Part shown: piece by piece, positions 12,101 to 22,600 of the stretch | Layout: each line of letters opens with the position of its first letter | How positions within the stretch are numbered: the first letter of the stretch is position 1 | Notes under the pieces: generated by a model | Databases searched by the model: none | The model's input: the letters and a program-made list of their open reading frames with translations, nothing else | Told to the model about the DNA's origin: nothing | From: Closterium sp. NIES-65 | Lineage: Eukaryota; Streptophyta; Zygnematophyceae; Desmidiales; Closteriaceae | Assembly: GCA_948144175.1 (NCBI GenBank) | Contig: CANXME010002149.1 | Coordinates: forward strand, 2,460,001 to 2,524,000 | Reading direction: 5' to 3' | DNA length: 64,000 nt | Program-made: the position numbers and the translations under genes

Positions 12101-12960
12101 GCCCATCCGAATGTGAGTCATCTTCTCCTCCAGCTGCCCGATGTACAGGTCGTCCCTGACCTCGTACGTCGATATGATGAAGCGCCATGCCTGGTGACCA
12201 GCATCCAGTCGCTCTCGACAGCTCCTGAGCGCCAGCTGTACCACCGGCGAGCAGCACCTCGAGATGACCATGAAGGTGAGCAGGTGAGCAGAACGAAACT
12301 CCCCGCGCAGCCCGACATCCTCCTCGGGCGGAATTGGCACAGTGCCGTCGGCGAAGCCCTTCAGCCCGGCGACCTCCAGCTGAGGTTCGATCGACTCCCT
12401 CCAGGTGATGAGGTCCCGTCGACCTTGCAGCGGAGCGACGGTGATCCGATCCGGCGAAAACTTGAAGTAGCCATACGCCGGTGCAATCCCGCCCGCAGTC
12501 ACATGCGTCGTCGCCGAGAGCCCGCCACCACTTCGTAGAGGAGAGCGACGTCGAACATCGACGTCGGCGTGCGAGCTGCCTGCAGCCGCCGTCGACCGCT
12601 GCACTTGCGCCTGGATTCCGTCGACACCACCGTCGACCTTGATCACTCCTCTATGCCTTGTGCCTTCGCTGCCGCTGACTCGTGCACCACCGTCGACCTC
12701 GTCGTCGACGCCACCTTCGTTGCGCACCGGTCGAGGAGAAGCAGGACGGGAAGGGTGTTCCGTCGCCCACTGCGACCGGATGCCCAACTCGGCGATCACT
12801 AAGGGGATCGTCCCGTACTCGCCATTCGCGTGGCGTCTCCTCGCGTCAGCCAAACGTGCCTCCAAAGTGTCCGCTACACTCGCATCAACTACGGGGTCGA
12901 CCATGGCGACTATCGCTGCTGCCGGCCTACGAACGACTTAGTAGGTGCAAAAGTCGGCTC

Positions 12961-13001
12961 CTATCTGAAGGTCGCGTGTTCGTTCCACGCTCACCGCACC
13001 A
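12961..13001 (-). promoter_or_regulatory. E2 primer binding site within an extended tRNA-like 3' half
   Basis: The minus strand after the 5' LTR starts TGGTGCGGTGAGCGTGGAAC. Read on the plus strand, 12961-13001 looks like the 3' half of a tRNA with CCA. A T arm GCGTG, loop TTCGTTC, CACGC is followed by acceptor strand TCACCGC, A and CCA. Upstream, ATCTGAAGGTCG resembles the anticodon arm and variable loop of elongator tRNA-Met. The tRNA identity is inference. Base 58 of the T loop, normally A, is T. Confidence 0.7.
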
Positions 13002-13955
13002 TGTGGAGATTAACTCTACAACGGTAGTGAGCTAGACTACAGGGGTTGGCACGAACTACTAGAGGTGATCTTAGCTTTGCTTAGTTCCTTAGTGTTTGCA
13101 CATTCACGGAAGAATTTGGCAAGAGTTTTCACTAGCAAAGTTGGAATTCCAGAATAATCAAGAAGCAATGACAACAATGACTACATCAGGCACCTAGCAA
13201 CCCTGCAGCTAGCCTGGTCGACTGCCAGCGCAGCTCGGTCGACCGCCTGCCAGCATTGCGTAGAGGAGCCGCGCCAGCACTGCAGAAGGGCGACCTGCCA
13301 ACAAAGCAGGTCGACGGCGTGCCCCGTAGAACACAGCAGTGCGCGCGCTCGCAGGTGTGCGCAGACGATTGGTCCGACTTGCCTCGTTGGGCATCCGTCG
13401 GCTGTTGTCTGCGCCTGACGAGCCACATCGACTTCGGGATACCAGCCCGAAGTCGCCTGCGCCATCGCGATCTCGACGGCATTCGCGTGCCTCCGCAGAA
13501 CTCGTCGAGCAGGTTACCCGGTCGACCTGGTCGACCCCTGGTGCTCTGGTCGACTCCTAGGTGCCTCCTGTCGACCACTGGGTCTCTCTGGTCGACCACA
13601 CCTCCCGTCAAGCTACCCCTTGGTCGACGGACCCCCTTCCGTCGACCGGAACTGTTCCGTCGTCCTCCCGGTCGAGCTGCAGTTCGACGGGACGCTTCGT
13701 TGACCTCCCCATCGAACTGTAGGTCGACGGATTGCTTCGTCGACCTCCCGGACGGTTCACCCGTCGCCCAGGCCAGTCAGGTGCAGCTGTCGAGCATCCT
13801 GGTCGACAGCAACACCACAGTGGTCTGCTGCAGCTCGACGTAATCTGTCGAGCAGCTATCCCACTGTGAGCAGTCGGCTGCTACTCCCGTACATCCGACC
13901 AAGTTATCGGCGTTGCCCAAGCGAGGGCGAGGCCAACACTCCATTCCCGTTAACA
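13002..13955 (-). repeat. E2 5' LTR
   Basis: 954 bp, the partner of 5319-6269, with the same GTCGAC clusters. The duplication TTTTC follows at 13956-13960. Confidence 0.92.
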
Positions 13956-15214
13956 TTTTCTTCATCAGATCAGCCCAGCGGGGCAGCTCAGTGGCCTCAG
14001 GAAACTGAGTGCGCCAAGCGTCGTCGAGGCGAGAGAAGCAACACTGCATAGGGTGAGCCCTCCCACACGTCTGACCAATGCGGTCACTAGTGCGGATAAC
14101 GTACGTGCAGCTAAGGCCACCCCCCCCCCCCCCCCCGTGCTGAGAGTACCACTCACGGAGCTCCTGGGGTGACGGAGTGTGCTGCTGGCTCTGGCCACTG
14201 CCTGCGCCTCCACGACCACCACTGCCGCCGTTAACTCCTCGACCACCCCCTCCCCTGCCGCTGCCGCGTCCACCGCCGCCCCCACCACCACCCCCGCCCC
14301 TGCCACCTCCCCCGCCGCTGCCGCCACCACCCCAACCGCTGCCACTAGCCCCTCCAGCCCCACCACCACCCCCACCGCCGCCTCCACCCCCACCACCGCC
14401 TCCCCCGCCATCACCTCCGCCTCCCTTGCCCCCTTTGGCCTTGCCGCTGCGGTGCCAGCTCGAAGCAGACGCAGTCCCGACCTTCTCAGCACCAAGGAGG
14501 TTGACAGCAGAAGCAGAGGCAACAGAGGGAAGAAGGGGGGAAGGGGAACACCCCTCGAAGAAAGGGGTGCGGGGGTCGCCACGAGAGGCACCTACAGCGA
14601 CTATGCTAGCCTCAGCTGCAAGTAGTCCCTTCTCGAGGAGGGCAATGGTGAGCTCAGTGGGGCAGCGAGCTAGGAAGTGGTCCCTGACTGCACGCAGAGA
14701 GTCAGGGAGGCGGGTGACTAGGTGGTAGAGAGTGAGCCAGAGCGAAGGGGGGGTTCGTGGCAAGAAACTCATCAAGCATAGCGGCACGGAAGCGGACCTC
14801 ACTAGTACGGAGGTGCGTGATGAGGTCAGCGACTGTGTGGAAGGAGGCGAGGTCGGGGAACAGGTAGGGGAGTGAGAGACGGCCTAGCGCAGCAGAGGCA
14901 GGTGAGGAGTAGCGGGCAACGACAACAGTGTACAGTGCCTGTGCAGTCTTGTGCTGGCCAAAGTGCTCGCGCTCATCTATCGGCAGGGAGTTGCGAATAG
15001 CAAAGCGAGCGTGGGCGTCACGAGTCTGCCACTGTGAGCGGGCAGTGCTGTCAGCAGTAGCAGCAGGGGCAGTGGCATGGCCTAGGGCGTGATCGTACAG
15101 TGAGATGTCCTCCTTGGCAGTGAGCTGTAGGAAGAGGTGCAGGTCATCTAGCCAGGTGTCAAACTTCACTGGGCGGCCCTCAGTATCGAAAGCTAGTACA
15201 GGAGAGCTAGCCAT
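13956..15214 (-). pseudogene. gag: E1 gag, frameshifted and cut by E2
   Basis: Starts at 15214 with MASSPVLAFD, matching the MATPSVLAFD starts of E3 and E4. About 150 residues are in frame up to a run of G (near 14747), where the frame shifts. The frame then resumes with LVTRLPD and the conserved VGASRGDPRTP. A long polyglycine tract (about 14200-14450) follows. Then come PSPQELREWY and a zinc-finger-like Cys-x12-Cys-x3-His-x4-Cys site (about 14030-14110). E2 interrupts the reading frame at 13956, and the rest joins 5318. Gag would form the particle and bind RNA. The Gly tract produces many spurious frames on both strands. Confidence 0.85.
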
Positions 15215-15289
15215 AGTAGCAGTAGGAGCAGCAGTATAGTAGAAGGAGCAGTAGCAGTAGGTGCACCCTAAAAGCAGTAGGCAGCGCGA

Positions 15290-15900
15290 GTCAGGTAGGG
15301 CGGCTCGGTAGAGAAAGGCTGCTCAGTACGGGCGGCGCGATTCGGTTCAGGTAGGGCGGCGCGGCTCGGTTCGGGCGGCGCGGCTCGGCTCGGGCTGGGC
15401 GGCTCGGTTCGGGCGGCTTCGTTCGGGCGGCCTGGTTCTGGCGGGGCTGTGGCTGTCGCGTGCGGGGCGCTAAGGGGCGGCGCGTGGGGTCGACGGGGCC
15501 GCTAAGGGGTGGGCGCGCGGGGTCTACGGGGCTGACGGGGCCGCTAAGGGACGGCGCGTGGGGTCGACGGGGCCAGCGGGGCCTCTAGGCGGGGCGCACG
15601 TGGGGTCGACAGGGCCAGCGGGGCCTCTAGGCGGGGCCGACGGGGCCTCTAGGAGGGGCGTGCGCGGGGTCGACGGGCCGACGGGGCCTCTAGGTGGGGC
15701 TGACGGGGCCTCTAGGTGGGGCGCGCGGGCCAACGGGGCCTCTAGGTGGGGCCGACGGGGCCTCTAGGTGGGGCGCGCGGGCCGACGGGGCCTCTCGGTG
15801 GGGCCGACGGGGCCTTTAGGTGGGGCGCGCTCGGGGTCGACGGGCCGACGGGGCCTCTAAGGGGCGGCGCACGGGTCGCTAAGGGGCCGTTAAAAGAGGG
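15290..15900 (-). repeat. E1 GC-rich repetitive leader
   Basis: Tandem units around GACGGGGCCTCTAGGTGGGG lie between the primer site and the gag start, with CGGCTCGG-type repeats nearer gag. Open frames here follow from the missing stops in GC-rich repeats. No gene is supported. Confidence 0.75.
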
Positions 15901-15970
15901 ACGCTGGGGGAGGCGCTCGAGGGCGCTCCGATAGTGAGGCGCACGAGGGCGCTAGTAGGCAGTCAGCAGT

Positions 15971-16018
15971 GGTGGGCCCTAAGAAATCGGTCCTAGCGAA
16001 GGACCTGCTCTGATACCA
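15971..16018 (-). promoter_or_regulatory. E1 primer binding site, post-primer hairpin and GGGCCCACC box
   Basis: Minus strand after the 5' LTR: TGGTATCAGAGCAGG (16004-16018), complementary to the initiator tRNA-Met 3' end. It overlaps the start of a stem GGTCCT/AGGACC with a 5-base loop (15989-16005). GGGCCCACC follows (15971-15979). Confidence 0.85.
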
Positions 16019-16142
16019 TGTTAGAGAATGAATGATTGAATTGAGAGAGAAGTGAGTACAAGTACCTAAACCTAGAATTGTGTACCCCCTAAAGGCTAAC
16101 CCACTGTAGCCTAAACAACTACAACATATATAATGTTTGACA
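16019..16142 (-). repeat. E1 5' LTR
   Basis: 124 bp, the partner of 195-318. The target duplication TTCTG follows at 16143-16147. Confidence 0.93.
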
Positions 16143-16147
16143 TTCTG

Positions 16148-17033
16148 CACAGACACGCTTCCTAAACATCTCTCCAAAAGCAAGACAACCACCGTCTCTT
16201 ATGGGAAGGACTTTTACACTTGGAGTTTTAAATTACAATTACTACTGCAGACTGCGTAGATCTACCACTAGTTTGACGGCTCCTACGCATGCCCGGTGAC
16301 AGACACACAAGACGCCAAGGCCTAATACTACACGGACTCCCTCATGGCGTGCAACGTCCTGCTAAGAAATATGACACCCGCGGAGCAACTCGGCATTCGC
16401 TTCTTCAAGAAGAAACCGGGCCCAGCACTGGAGGCCTGAAGGTACCTCATGAAGATGTTATAGCCGAAAGATTCAGCTACATCCAGCAGGCTCCTGCAGG
16501 AACTCATTGAGATGAAAATGGGGCATGAGGAGAAAGAGATTTTGTATATTAATCGTTGTCAAAGCATCTGCGATCAAATCGCGAAACACAGGAGCACCAT
16601 TTCCGAAGAGATTTTCATCAGCATAATGCCCGCCGAACTCGGGCCAGAGTGGAGGTCGTGCAAAGTGCTACTCCGACAGCAGGGAGCCATCTCATGAACT
16701 TCCCTTTGCGCCGCCCTTCTTGTCGAATATCAAGACATAGACTCAAACAACAAGACAAATTCCGCGTCGCGACGAGAACGCCTTGCCTTCTACTCGGACA
16801 ACAGAGAAGAGCGACGACAACCGCGGCGACGGCAACCGCAATGTGGCAAGACCTTCGGGCACTCAACGGATCGATGCAGATTCAGATCCAACTCACGCCA
16901 CCCAATCTCTACTGATAACAACCGTTGGGTTGGCCGACAAGACGTACGCCAGTCTCAAAAAACTCCTCGTCCGCCTGCGCATCAACAATAGCAGCAGCAA
17001 ACATAAGCAACACAGACAGGAGGAACAAAAAAC
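16148..17033 (+). pseudogene. E0 gag relic
   Basis: Decayed frames carry copia Gag signs: a YGKDFYTW segment near 16200, and a stretch of about 60 codons at 16512-16697 (KEILYINRC, then a cluster of acidic and basic residues) that ends in stops. Near 16835-16890 QCGKTFGHSTDRC resembles a CCHC zinc knuckle with an insertion or mutation. Several stops and shifts break it. The E3 insertion at 17034 separates it from the pol remnants at 24415 onward. Confidence 0.65.
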
Positions 17034-17164
17034 TGTCAGAACATTATAGCTTATGCTTTTGTGTAGGCTGTAGTGGGGTAGCCCATATGGGGTACAACCC
17101 AATTAGGGTTAGTACTTGTACCCAACTCTTTCATAGTGCATTCATTCTCGTTCTAGTTTTCTCA
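17034..17164 (+). repeat. E3 5' LTR
   Basis: 131 bp. It holds ACAACCCAATTAGGGTTAG, an AACCC/GGGTT inverted repeat with a telo-box-like core shared by most LTRs here. Confidence 0.94.
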
Positions 17165-17210
17165 TGGTATCGAGCAGGTTCCCTCGTGGGAACTGTTCCT
17201 AGGGCCCACC
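17165..17210 (+). promoter_or_regulatory. E3 primer binding site, post-primer hairpin and GGGCCCACC box
   Basis: TGGTATCGAGCAGG abuts the LTR. The stem GTTCCC (17178-17183), loop TCGT, GGGAAC (17188-17193) follows. GGGCCCACC is at 17202-17210. E4 has the same stem with a different loop. Confidence 0.85.
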
Positions 17211-17239
17211 AATTCGATTATTTTTTTTCCTGCCCGGAG

Positions 17240-18050
17240 CGCGCTCAGTTCCTGCCCGAGTCGCGCTCCCCTCTCTCGACCCTCTCGCACCGCCTTAGCG
17301 GCCCCGTCGCGTCGCCCTCGCGGCCCCATCCCGTCGCGCCGCCCTAGCGGCTGCGTCCCGCCGCCCTAGCGGCCCCGATCCGCCGCCCTAGCGGCCGCGT
17401 CGCCTACTCCTGCGGCCCCAGCGCCGCCCTTCCCGGCCCCAATCCGCCGCCCTAGCGACCCCGTCGCCTACCCCGCGGCCCCGGCGCTGCCCTTCCCGGG
17501 CCCCGACGACGCCCTTCCCGGCCCAGCCCTGCCTCTACTGGCCCCGTCGCCTAGCCCTGCGGCCCCGGTGCCGCCCTTCCCGGCCCCGACGCCGCCCTTC
17601 CCGGCCCCGATCCGCCGCTCAGCGGCCCCGGCGCCGCCCTTTCTCGGCCCCGACGCCGCCCTTCCCGACGCCGCCCTTCGCGACCCGGCCCCGCCTCTGC
17701 TGGCCCCGTCACCTACCTCTGCGGCCCCGACGCCGCCCTTCTCGGCCCCGGCACTGCCCTTCCCGGCCCCGGCCCAGCCTCTGCTGGCCCCGTCGCCCGC
17801 CCTTCCCGGCCCGGGCCCCGCCTTCACGCGGCCCCGCCGAGCTACTGCCGAGCCGCCAGCGCCACCCGAGCCGCCCGAGCCGCCACGCCACCTGAGCCGC
17901 CCGAGCCGCCGTACCGCCGAGCCGCCCGAGCCGCCCGAGTCGCCGGGCCGCAGTTGCCGCCGAGCCGCCCGAGCCGCCGAGTCGCCGAGCCGCCGAGCTG
18001 CAGTTCCTGCCGAGCCGCCGAGCCGCCGCGCCGCCCGAGCCGCCCTGTCC
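17240..18050 (+). repeat. E3 GC-rich repetitive leader
   Basis: Tandem variants of GCCGCCCTTCCCGGCCCCG give way to GAGCCGCCGAGCCGCC repeats before the gag ATG at 18120. Long frames on both strands are by-products of composition. Confidence 0.75.
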
Positions 18051-18119
18051 GGTAAGAGCAGCGCCTCTGTCACTGCACTGCCCTTACCCCACTGTTCGCG
18101 CTACTAGTCTACTGCTGTC

Positions 18120-19640
18120 ATGGCTACCCCAAGTGTCCTCGCTTTTGACGCTGAGGGTCGAGCCATTGACTTTGACGTCTGGGTAGATGACCTTCAGCTT
18201 TTCCTACAGTGCGATAGGGCAGATGGTCTCTCCCTCTTTGACCTCACCTCTGGTGCCTCTCCTGCCCCTGCTGCTGATGCTGACGCCACTGTTCCCTCAC
18301 AGTGGGCCACACGCGATGCTGCTGCACGTCTTGCTGTGCGTCGCCACCTGCCTACCTCTGAGCGTGCGCACTTTAGCCAGTACAAGAGTGCTCAGACCCT
18401 GTACGACGCTGTAGTTGCACGCTACTCCTCCCCTGCCACTGCTGCACTGAGCCCCCTCATGCTACCATACCTCTTCCCTGACCTTGCTGCCTTTCCCACA
18501 GTGGCTGACCTCATTACGCACCTCTGCACTAGTGACACTCGCTACCGCGCTGCGCTTCCTGCTGAGTTCTGCGCCAAGAACCCCCCCCCCCCCCCCCCCC
18601 CATGTACATCACTCTCTACTACATCGTCACCCGCCTCCCTGACTCCCTTCGCGTAGTCAGGGACCACTTCCTCTCAGTTTGCCCCACCACTCTCACCGTT
18701 GGCCTCCTCGAGAAGGCCCTCGTAGCAGCGGAGAAGAGCATAGTCGCTGTAGGAGCCTCTCGTGGTGACCCTCGCACCCCCATCTTTGAGGGGTGTTCCC
18801 CCTCCCCCCTTTTGCCCTCTGTTGCCTCTGCTGCTGCGGCCGACCTCGTTGGGCTTGAGTCGGTCGATGCGGCGTCTACCCCTAGCGGGAGACGCCGCCC
18901 TGGCAAGGGCAAGGGGGGCAGGGGCGCTGGAGGAGCTAGCGGGGGCGGTGGAGGTGGCGGAGGGAGTGGGGGTGGCGGTGGGGGTGGTGGCGGGGGTGGA
19001 GGTGTCGGTGGCGGCAGTGGAGGCGGAGGCGGCGGCGGTGGCGGTGGGAGCGGAGGTGGCGGAGGAGGCGGCGGTGGAGGAGGCGGTGGCGGAGGAGGTG
19101 GAGCTGGTCGGGGTGGCGCTGCGCAGAGGGACGGCTCCGGTGGTGGTAAGCGCCAGCAGCAGCAGCGCACTCATGACATCCCCCCCCCTCAGCAGCTCCG
19201 TTAGTGGTACGCTGCACGCCACCGGGGTGGGGGTACTGGTCCGTGCACCTACGTCCTACGCATCGGCGACCGCGCGGGTGAGCAGTGTGGGGGTGCGCAA
19301 TCCACCCAGCGCTGCTTTGGCCGCCTGACGGACGCTTGGCTTCAGCAGTTCCCGGAGGCCACGGAGATCCCCTGCTGGGGTGAGCTGTCTCGGGCGGGAG
19401 TAGCTATCTTTGACCTTGACTTTGATGCTATTCTTGCTGCCATATATGCTGTGACTATTAGTGATGAGGGTGACTGTTACCAGTGTTTTCCGCCCGACCC
19501 GGGCATTGAGACTGCTGCTCTAGGTACTGGTGAGGCTGCTGCTCTAGGTGCTAGCGAGGCTCCTGCTCTAGGTGCTCGTGCGTCTGCTCCCTCAGGTGTT
19601 GGTGAGTCTGCTCTCTCAGGTACTGCGTCGACTTCGGCCT
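18120..19640 (+). pseudogene. gag: E3 gag, frameshifted at a poly-C run
   Basis: ATG at 18120 gives MATPSVLAFDAEGRAIDFD. The capsid-like part is in frame to 18580. A run of 21 C (18581-18601) then shifts the frame. E4 has 10 C at this site and stays in frame. The frame resumes at 18602 (MYITLYYIVTRLPDS), passes VGASRGDPRTP and a polyglycine tract (18940-19110), and meets a TAG at 19202 where E4 has LREWY. Next is the zinc-finger-like site CTYV..C..Q..C near 19240-19315, where the usual His is Gln. The boundary with protease near 19640 is by position only. Gag would assemble particles and bind element RNA. Confidence 0.87.
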
Positions 19641-22600
19641 CCCACACCTTCACCCTTGATTCGGGGGCTTCTCGCTCCTTCTTTCGAGACCGCACCACAC
19701 TCACGCCGCTTGGTCGGCCAGTTGCAGTCTCTCTGGCAGACCCCTCTGGGGGTCCTGTCCTTGCTCACTTCTCCACTGTCCTCCCGTGTCCAGCGGCTCC
19801 CTCTGGCACCCTATCTGGTCTATACCTCCCCTCGTTCTCTACGAACTTGGTGAGTGGTGCTGACCTACAGGATGGGGCAGTTCACCAGTTCACTCCTGCA
19901 AGCAAGCGGGTGACCCACTGCACGGACGCTCGGACGGGCCGACACTTGGCCACGTTTACTCGTCGGCCGGGGTCGAGCCTGTACACACTGACCACTTCGT
20001 CTCCTCCTGTCCCTGCGTCTGGTCAGGTAGCTGCGTCGGGTCACGTGTTTACTGCAGCGTCCAGGTCTGGTCCTGAGTCTGCCCCCTGCTCGTGTCGCCT
20101 CCTGTCTCACGAGACTCTCCTCTGGCACCACCGCCTTGGTCACCCCTCCCTGCTTCGTCTCCAAGGCATGGCTTCTCGTGTCCTTATCTCTAGTCTTCCC
20201 CGGTCCCTCCCTCCCCTTCCTCCAGGGCCTGGCCCTACCTGCGTCCCCTGTGTCGAGGGACGGCAGCGGGCTGCCCCTCACTCCTCCCAGTTTCCTCCGA
20301 CAGAGGCCCCGCTGCAGACGCTTCACATGGACGTGTGGGGCCCTGCCCGCGTCCGTGGACTGGGTCACGAGCGCTACTTCCTGCTGGTGGTTGACGGCTA
20401 CTCGCGTTACACCACAGTCTTCCCCTTGGGCAGCAAGGGTGATGTCACAGAGGTGTTGATCGACTGGATCCGCGCAGCTCGTCTCCAGCTCAGGCAGAGC
20501 TTCGGCTCGGATTTTCGTGTTCTGTGTCTGCACTCTGATAGAGGCGGAGAGTTCTGCTCTGGCCTTCTGCGAGCCTACTGTCGTGCACAAGGCATCCGCC
20601 AGACCTTCACGCTTCCGGACTCTCCACAGCAAAATGGGATTGCTGAGCGCCGCATTGGCATGGTCATGGACGTTGCCCGTACGTCCATGATGCATTCGGC
20701 TGCCCCCCATTTTCTGTGGCCGTTTGCGGTTCGGTAGGCAGCGCATCAGATCAACCTTCACCCCAGGGTCTCCATGCCGGAGACCTCCCCGGCCTTGCTC
20801 TAGACGGGGAAGGTTGGCGATGCGTCTGCGTTCCGTGTCTGGGGATCTCGGGCGTTTGTCCGCGACTTGTCTGCGGACAAGCTGTCCCCTCGTGCGGCTC
20901 CTTGCGTCTTCCTTGGCTTCCCCCCTGACGCGCAAGGGTGGCAGTTCTACCACACCACCTCTCGCCGTGTTCTGTCCTCCCAGGACGTCACATTTGATGA
21001 GTCGGTCCCCTACTACCGCCTCTTCCCCTACCGCACCCCGTCCCTCCCCCCGCCGCCGCTCTTCCTCGTACCAGGTCCCCCCCCGGTAGACCCCCTCCCC
21101 CCTCAGGGTCCTGCCCCTTCAGGTGTGTCCCAGGTAGACGCAGTCGAGCCTGTCGAGGTCACTGGTGACTCTGGTGCTGCTGAAGGTGCTGAGCCTGGGG
21201 GTGCTGACTCTGGGGGTGCTGAGCGTGTGGGTGCTACGCCTGGGGGTGCTGAGACTGGGGGTGCTGAGAGTGGGGGTGCTGAGAATGGGGGTGCTGAGCC
21301 TGGGGGTGATGAGCCTGAGGGTGTTACGCCTTGGGGTGCTGAGCCTGGGGGTGCTACGTCTGGAGGTGCTGAGCCTGGGGGTGTGGAGCCTGAGGGGGCT
21401 GGGCCTGCTCGTGTGGCGTCTGGCGGTGCTGGGCCTTGAGGTTCTCCGTGTGCTTCGTCTCGGCGGGAGCCACTCTCTCCACAGGAGCTGCGCGAGTGGT
21501 TTGCTCGGCGCTGGAGACGTGCTGCTGGAGCTTGAGGGTCTTCGGCTGCTGAGGGTGCTGGTGCCGCGGGTCCCGGAGGTGTTCGTACTGGAGGTACTGG
21601 AGCTGCTGGGCCGGCGGGTGCGACTGGAGCTGGAGCTGCTGAGGGTGTTGGTGCTGAGGCTACTGATGTCGGTCCTGGAGGCGGTGCTCTTGTAGGTGCT
21701 ACTGGTGCTGCTGGAGGTACTGGAGCTGAAGGTGCTGCTAGCGCTGGTGCTGCCGCTGGGGGTGCTCGTGCTGTCCCTGCTGTGTCTGGAGTCGCTGAGC
21801 GGCCTCGGCCGTACTTCGTTCCGCTCCTTCAGCAGGTTCTTGGTCTCCCGCCTTCTACTGGTCATCCTCCTCCCTTAGAGTGTCCACAGCCTGTCCCGTC
21901 ACAGTTACAGTTACCGCCGGCCTCCCCACTGCCTGCTCCCTCTCCCTACACTGGTCCTACTGGAGGTCTTGCTGAGCGTCGTGAGCCTGCGTCTCGCCCT
22001 ACGTTGCTTGTCCGTCCTGCTCGCACTAATGGTCGTACTTTGCGTCAGCGTCCTCCTCCTGTCCCTGGCACGCACCGGATGTCTCTGCATCCGTCCACTG
22101 CTCCTCTGCGTGCCCCTTTGCCTTCTCCTCCTGAGTCCTCTCTTCCTGCTCTTGCCGACCCGGAGTCGGACTCTCTTCGTGCTGCCAGTCCTACTGTCAC
22201 GCGTCTCTTTGCTACTGTCGTCACTGACCCTTCTTTTGAGTCCACTACTGCGTTTGCCCTCGTTGCTGAGCTCGTCGACTTTGCTGCTCGCTGTCGTCTA
22301 GACTACGCTGCTAGTCTTGTCGCTCAGTCTGCGTCTGTCTGTCCTCCGTCCGTCGGGGGTGAGTGTGCCCTTGGCACGGACGTCTTTGAGGACAGGCAGG
22401 AGGACTTCCATTGTGTGGGTGCTGCTTCACCTCATCTCGTGTCCGTACTGCTTACCCCTGAGGGAGACCCGGATGCACTTGACATCCCGACTCCGCGCTC
22501 TTACGCGGAGGCAATAGAGGGTCCCTACTCCTCTCAGTGGCAGGCATTTATGGACGCATGCACCTACGTTGACGAGGTTCCCCCGCCTGGGGCGAACATC

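Larger units (their letters stand above)
6398..12904 (-). pseudogene. gag-pol: E2 gag-pol, interrupted by T-A and two stops
   Basis: The first 1112 codons (12904-9566) hold a UBN2-like Gag, a classical zinc knuckle CWVCGDPDHLSFEC near 11643-11684, a protease-like site, the pre-integrase HARLAH motif near 10930, and the integrase core (HIDLCGP near 10745, RSDRGGEF near 10545, QQNGMAERE near 10455). The protease motif reads LESGCS near 11360; the catalytic Asp of the family is Glu here. A TAG near 9552 precedes a 130-codon part leading into RT. RT is split by T-A between codons for KS and RWV. It resumes at 7846, has a TAG near 7503 (Tyr expected), then YVDDLL near 7410. RNase H (DADDAGD, STESEY, RVDNKSA) runs to TADFLTKAL-like codons and ends at 6398. 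The element is defective but well preserved. The start at 12904 is the first Met in this frame. Confidence 0.92.
5319..13955 (-). mobile_element. E2: Ty1/copia element of a second lineage with long LTRs
   Basis: LTRs of 951 and 954 bp (5319-6269 and 13002-13955), TGTGG to TAACA on the plus strand, are flanked by a perfect TTTTC duplication (5314-5318 and 13956-13960). The element lies inside the gag of E1 and is itself interrupted by T-A. Minus-strand order is LTR, a TGGTGCGGTGAGCGTGGAAC primer site, a single gag-pol frame, a purine-rich tract GGCAGGGGAG at the inner edge of the left LTR, then LTR. Its primer site, zinc knuckle and LTRs differ from all other copia elements in the window except the solo LTR at 50794. 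Confidence 0.93.
195..16142 (-). mobile_element. E1: Ty1/copia LTR retrotransposon, disrupted by nested E2
   Basis: Two 124-bp LTRs (195-318 and 16019-16142) start TG, end CA and differ at only two positions. They are flanked by the perfect 5-bp duplication TTCTG (190-194 and 16143-16147). Read on the minus strand, the right LTR is followed by a primer site TGGTATCAGAGCAGG, a GC-rich leader, gag, pol, a polypurine tract and the left LTR. E2 (5319-13955) with its own TTTTC duplication sits in gag, so the element itself is about 7.3 kb. Gag has a frameshift and pol has frameshift, stop and active-site damage, so E1 is now defective. It is inserted in E0. Confidence 0.93.

Noticed and set aside
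12940-13001. A genuine tRNA gene at the right end of the E2 interior
   Set aside because: Only the 3' half is recognisable, no matching 5' acceptor strand (GCGGTGA) is found, and the position is exactly that of a primer binding site.
18619-19222. Proline-rich and Ser/Thr-rich frames opposite the polyglycine tract of Gag
   Set aside because: They are antisense shadows of GGN codon runs. The sense strand continues a recognisable Gag.
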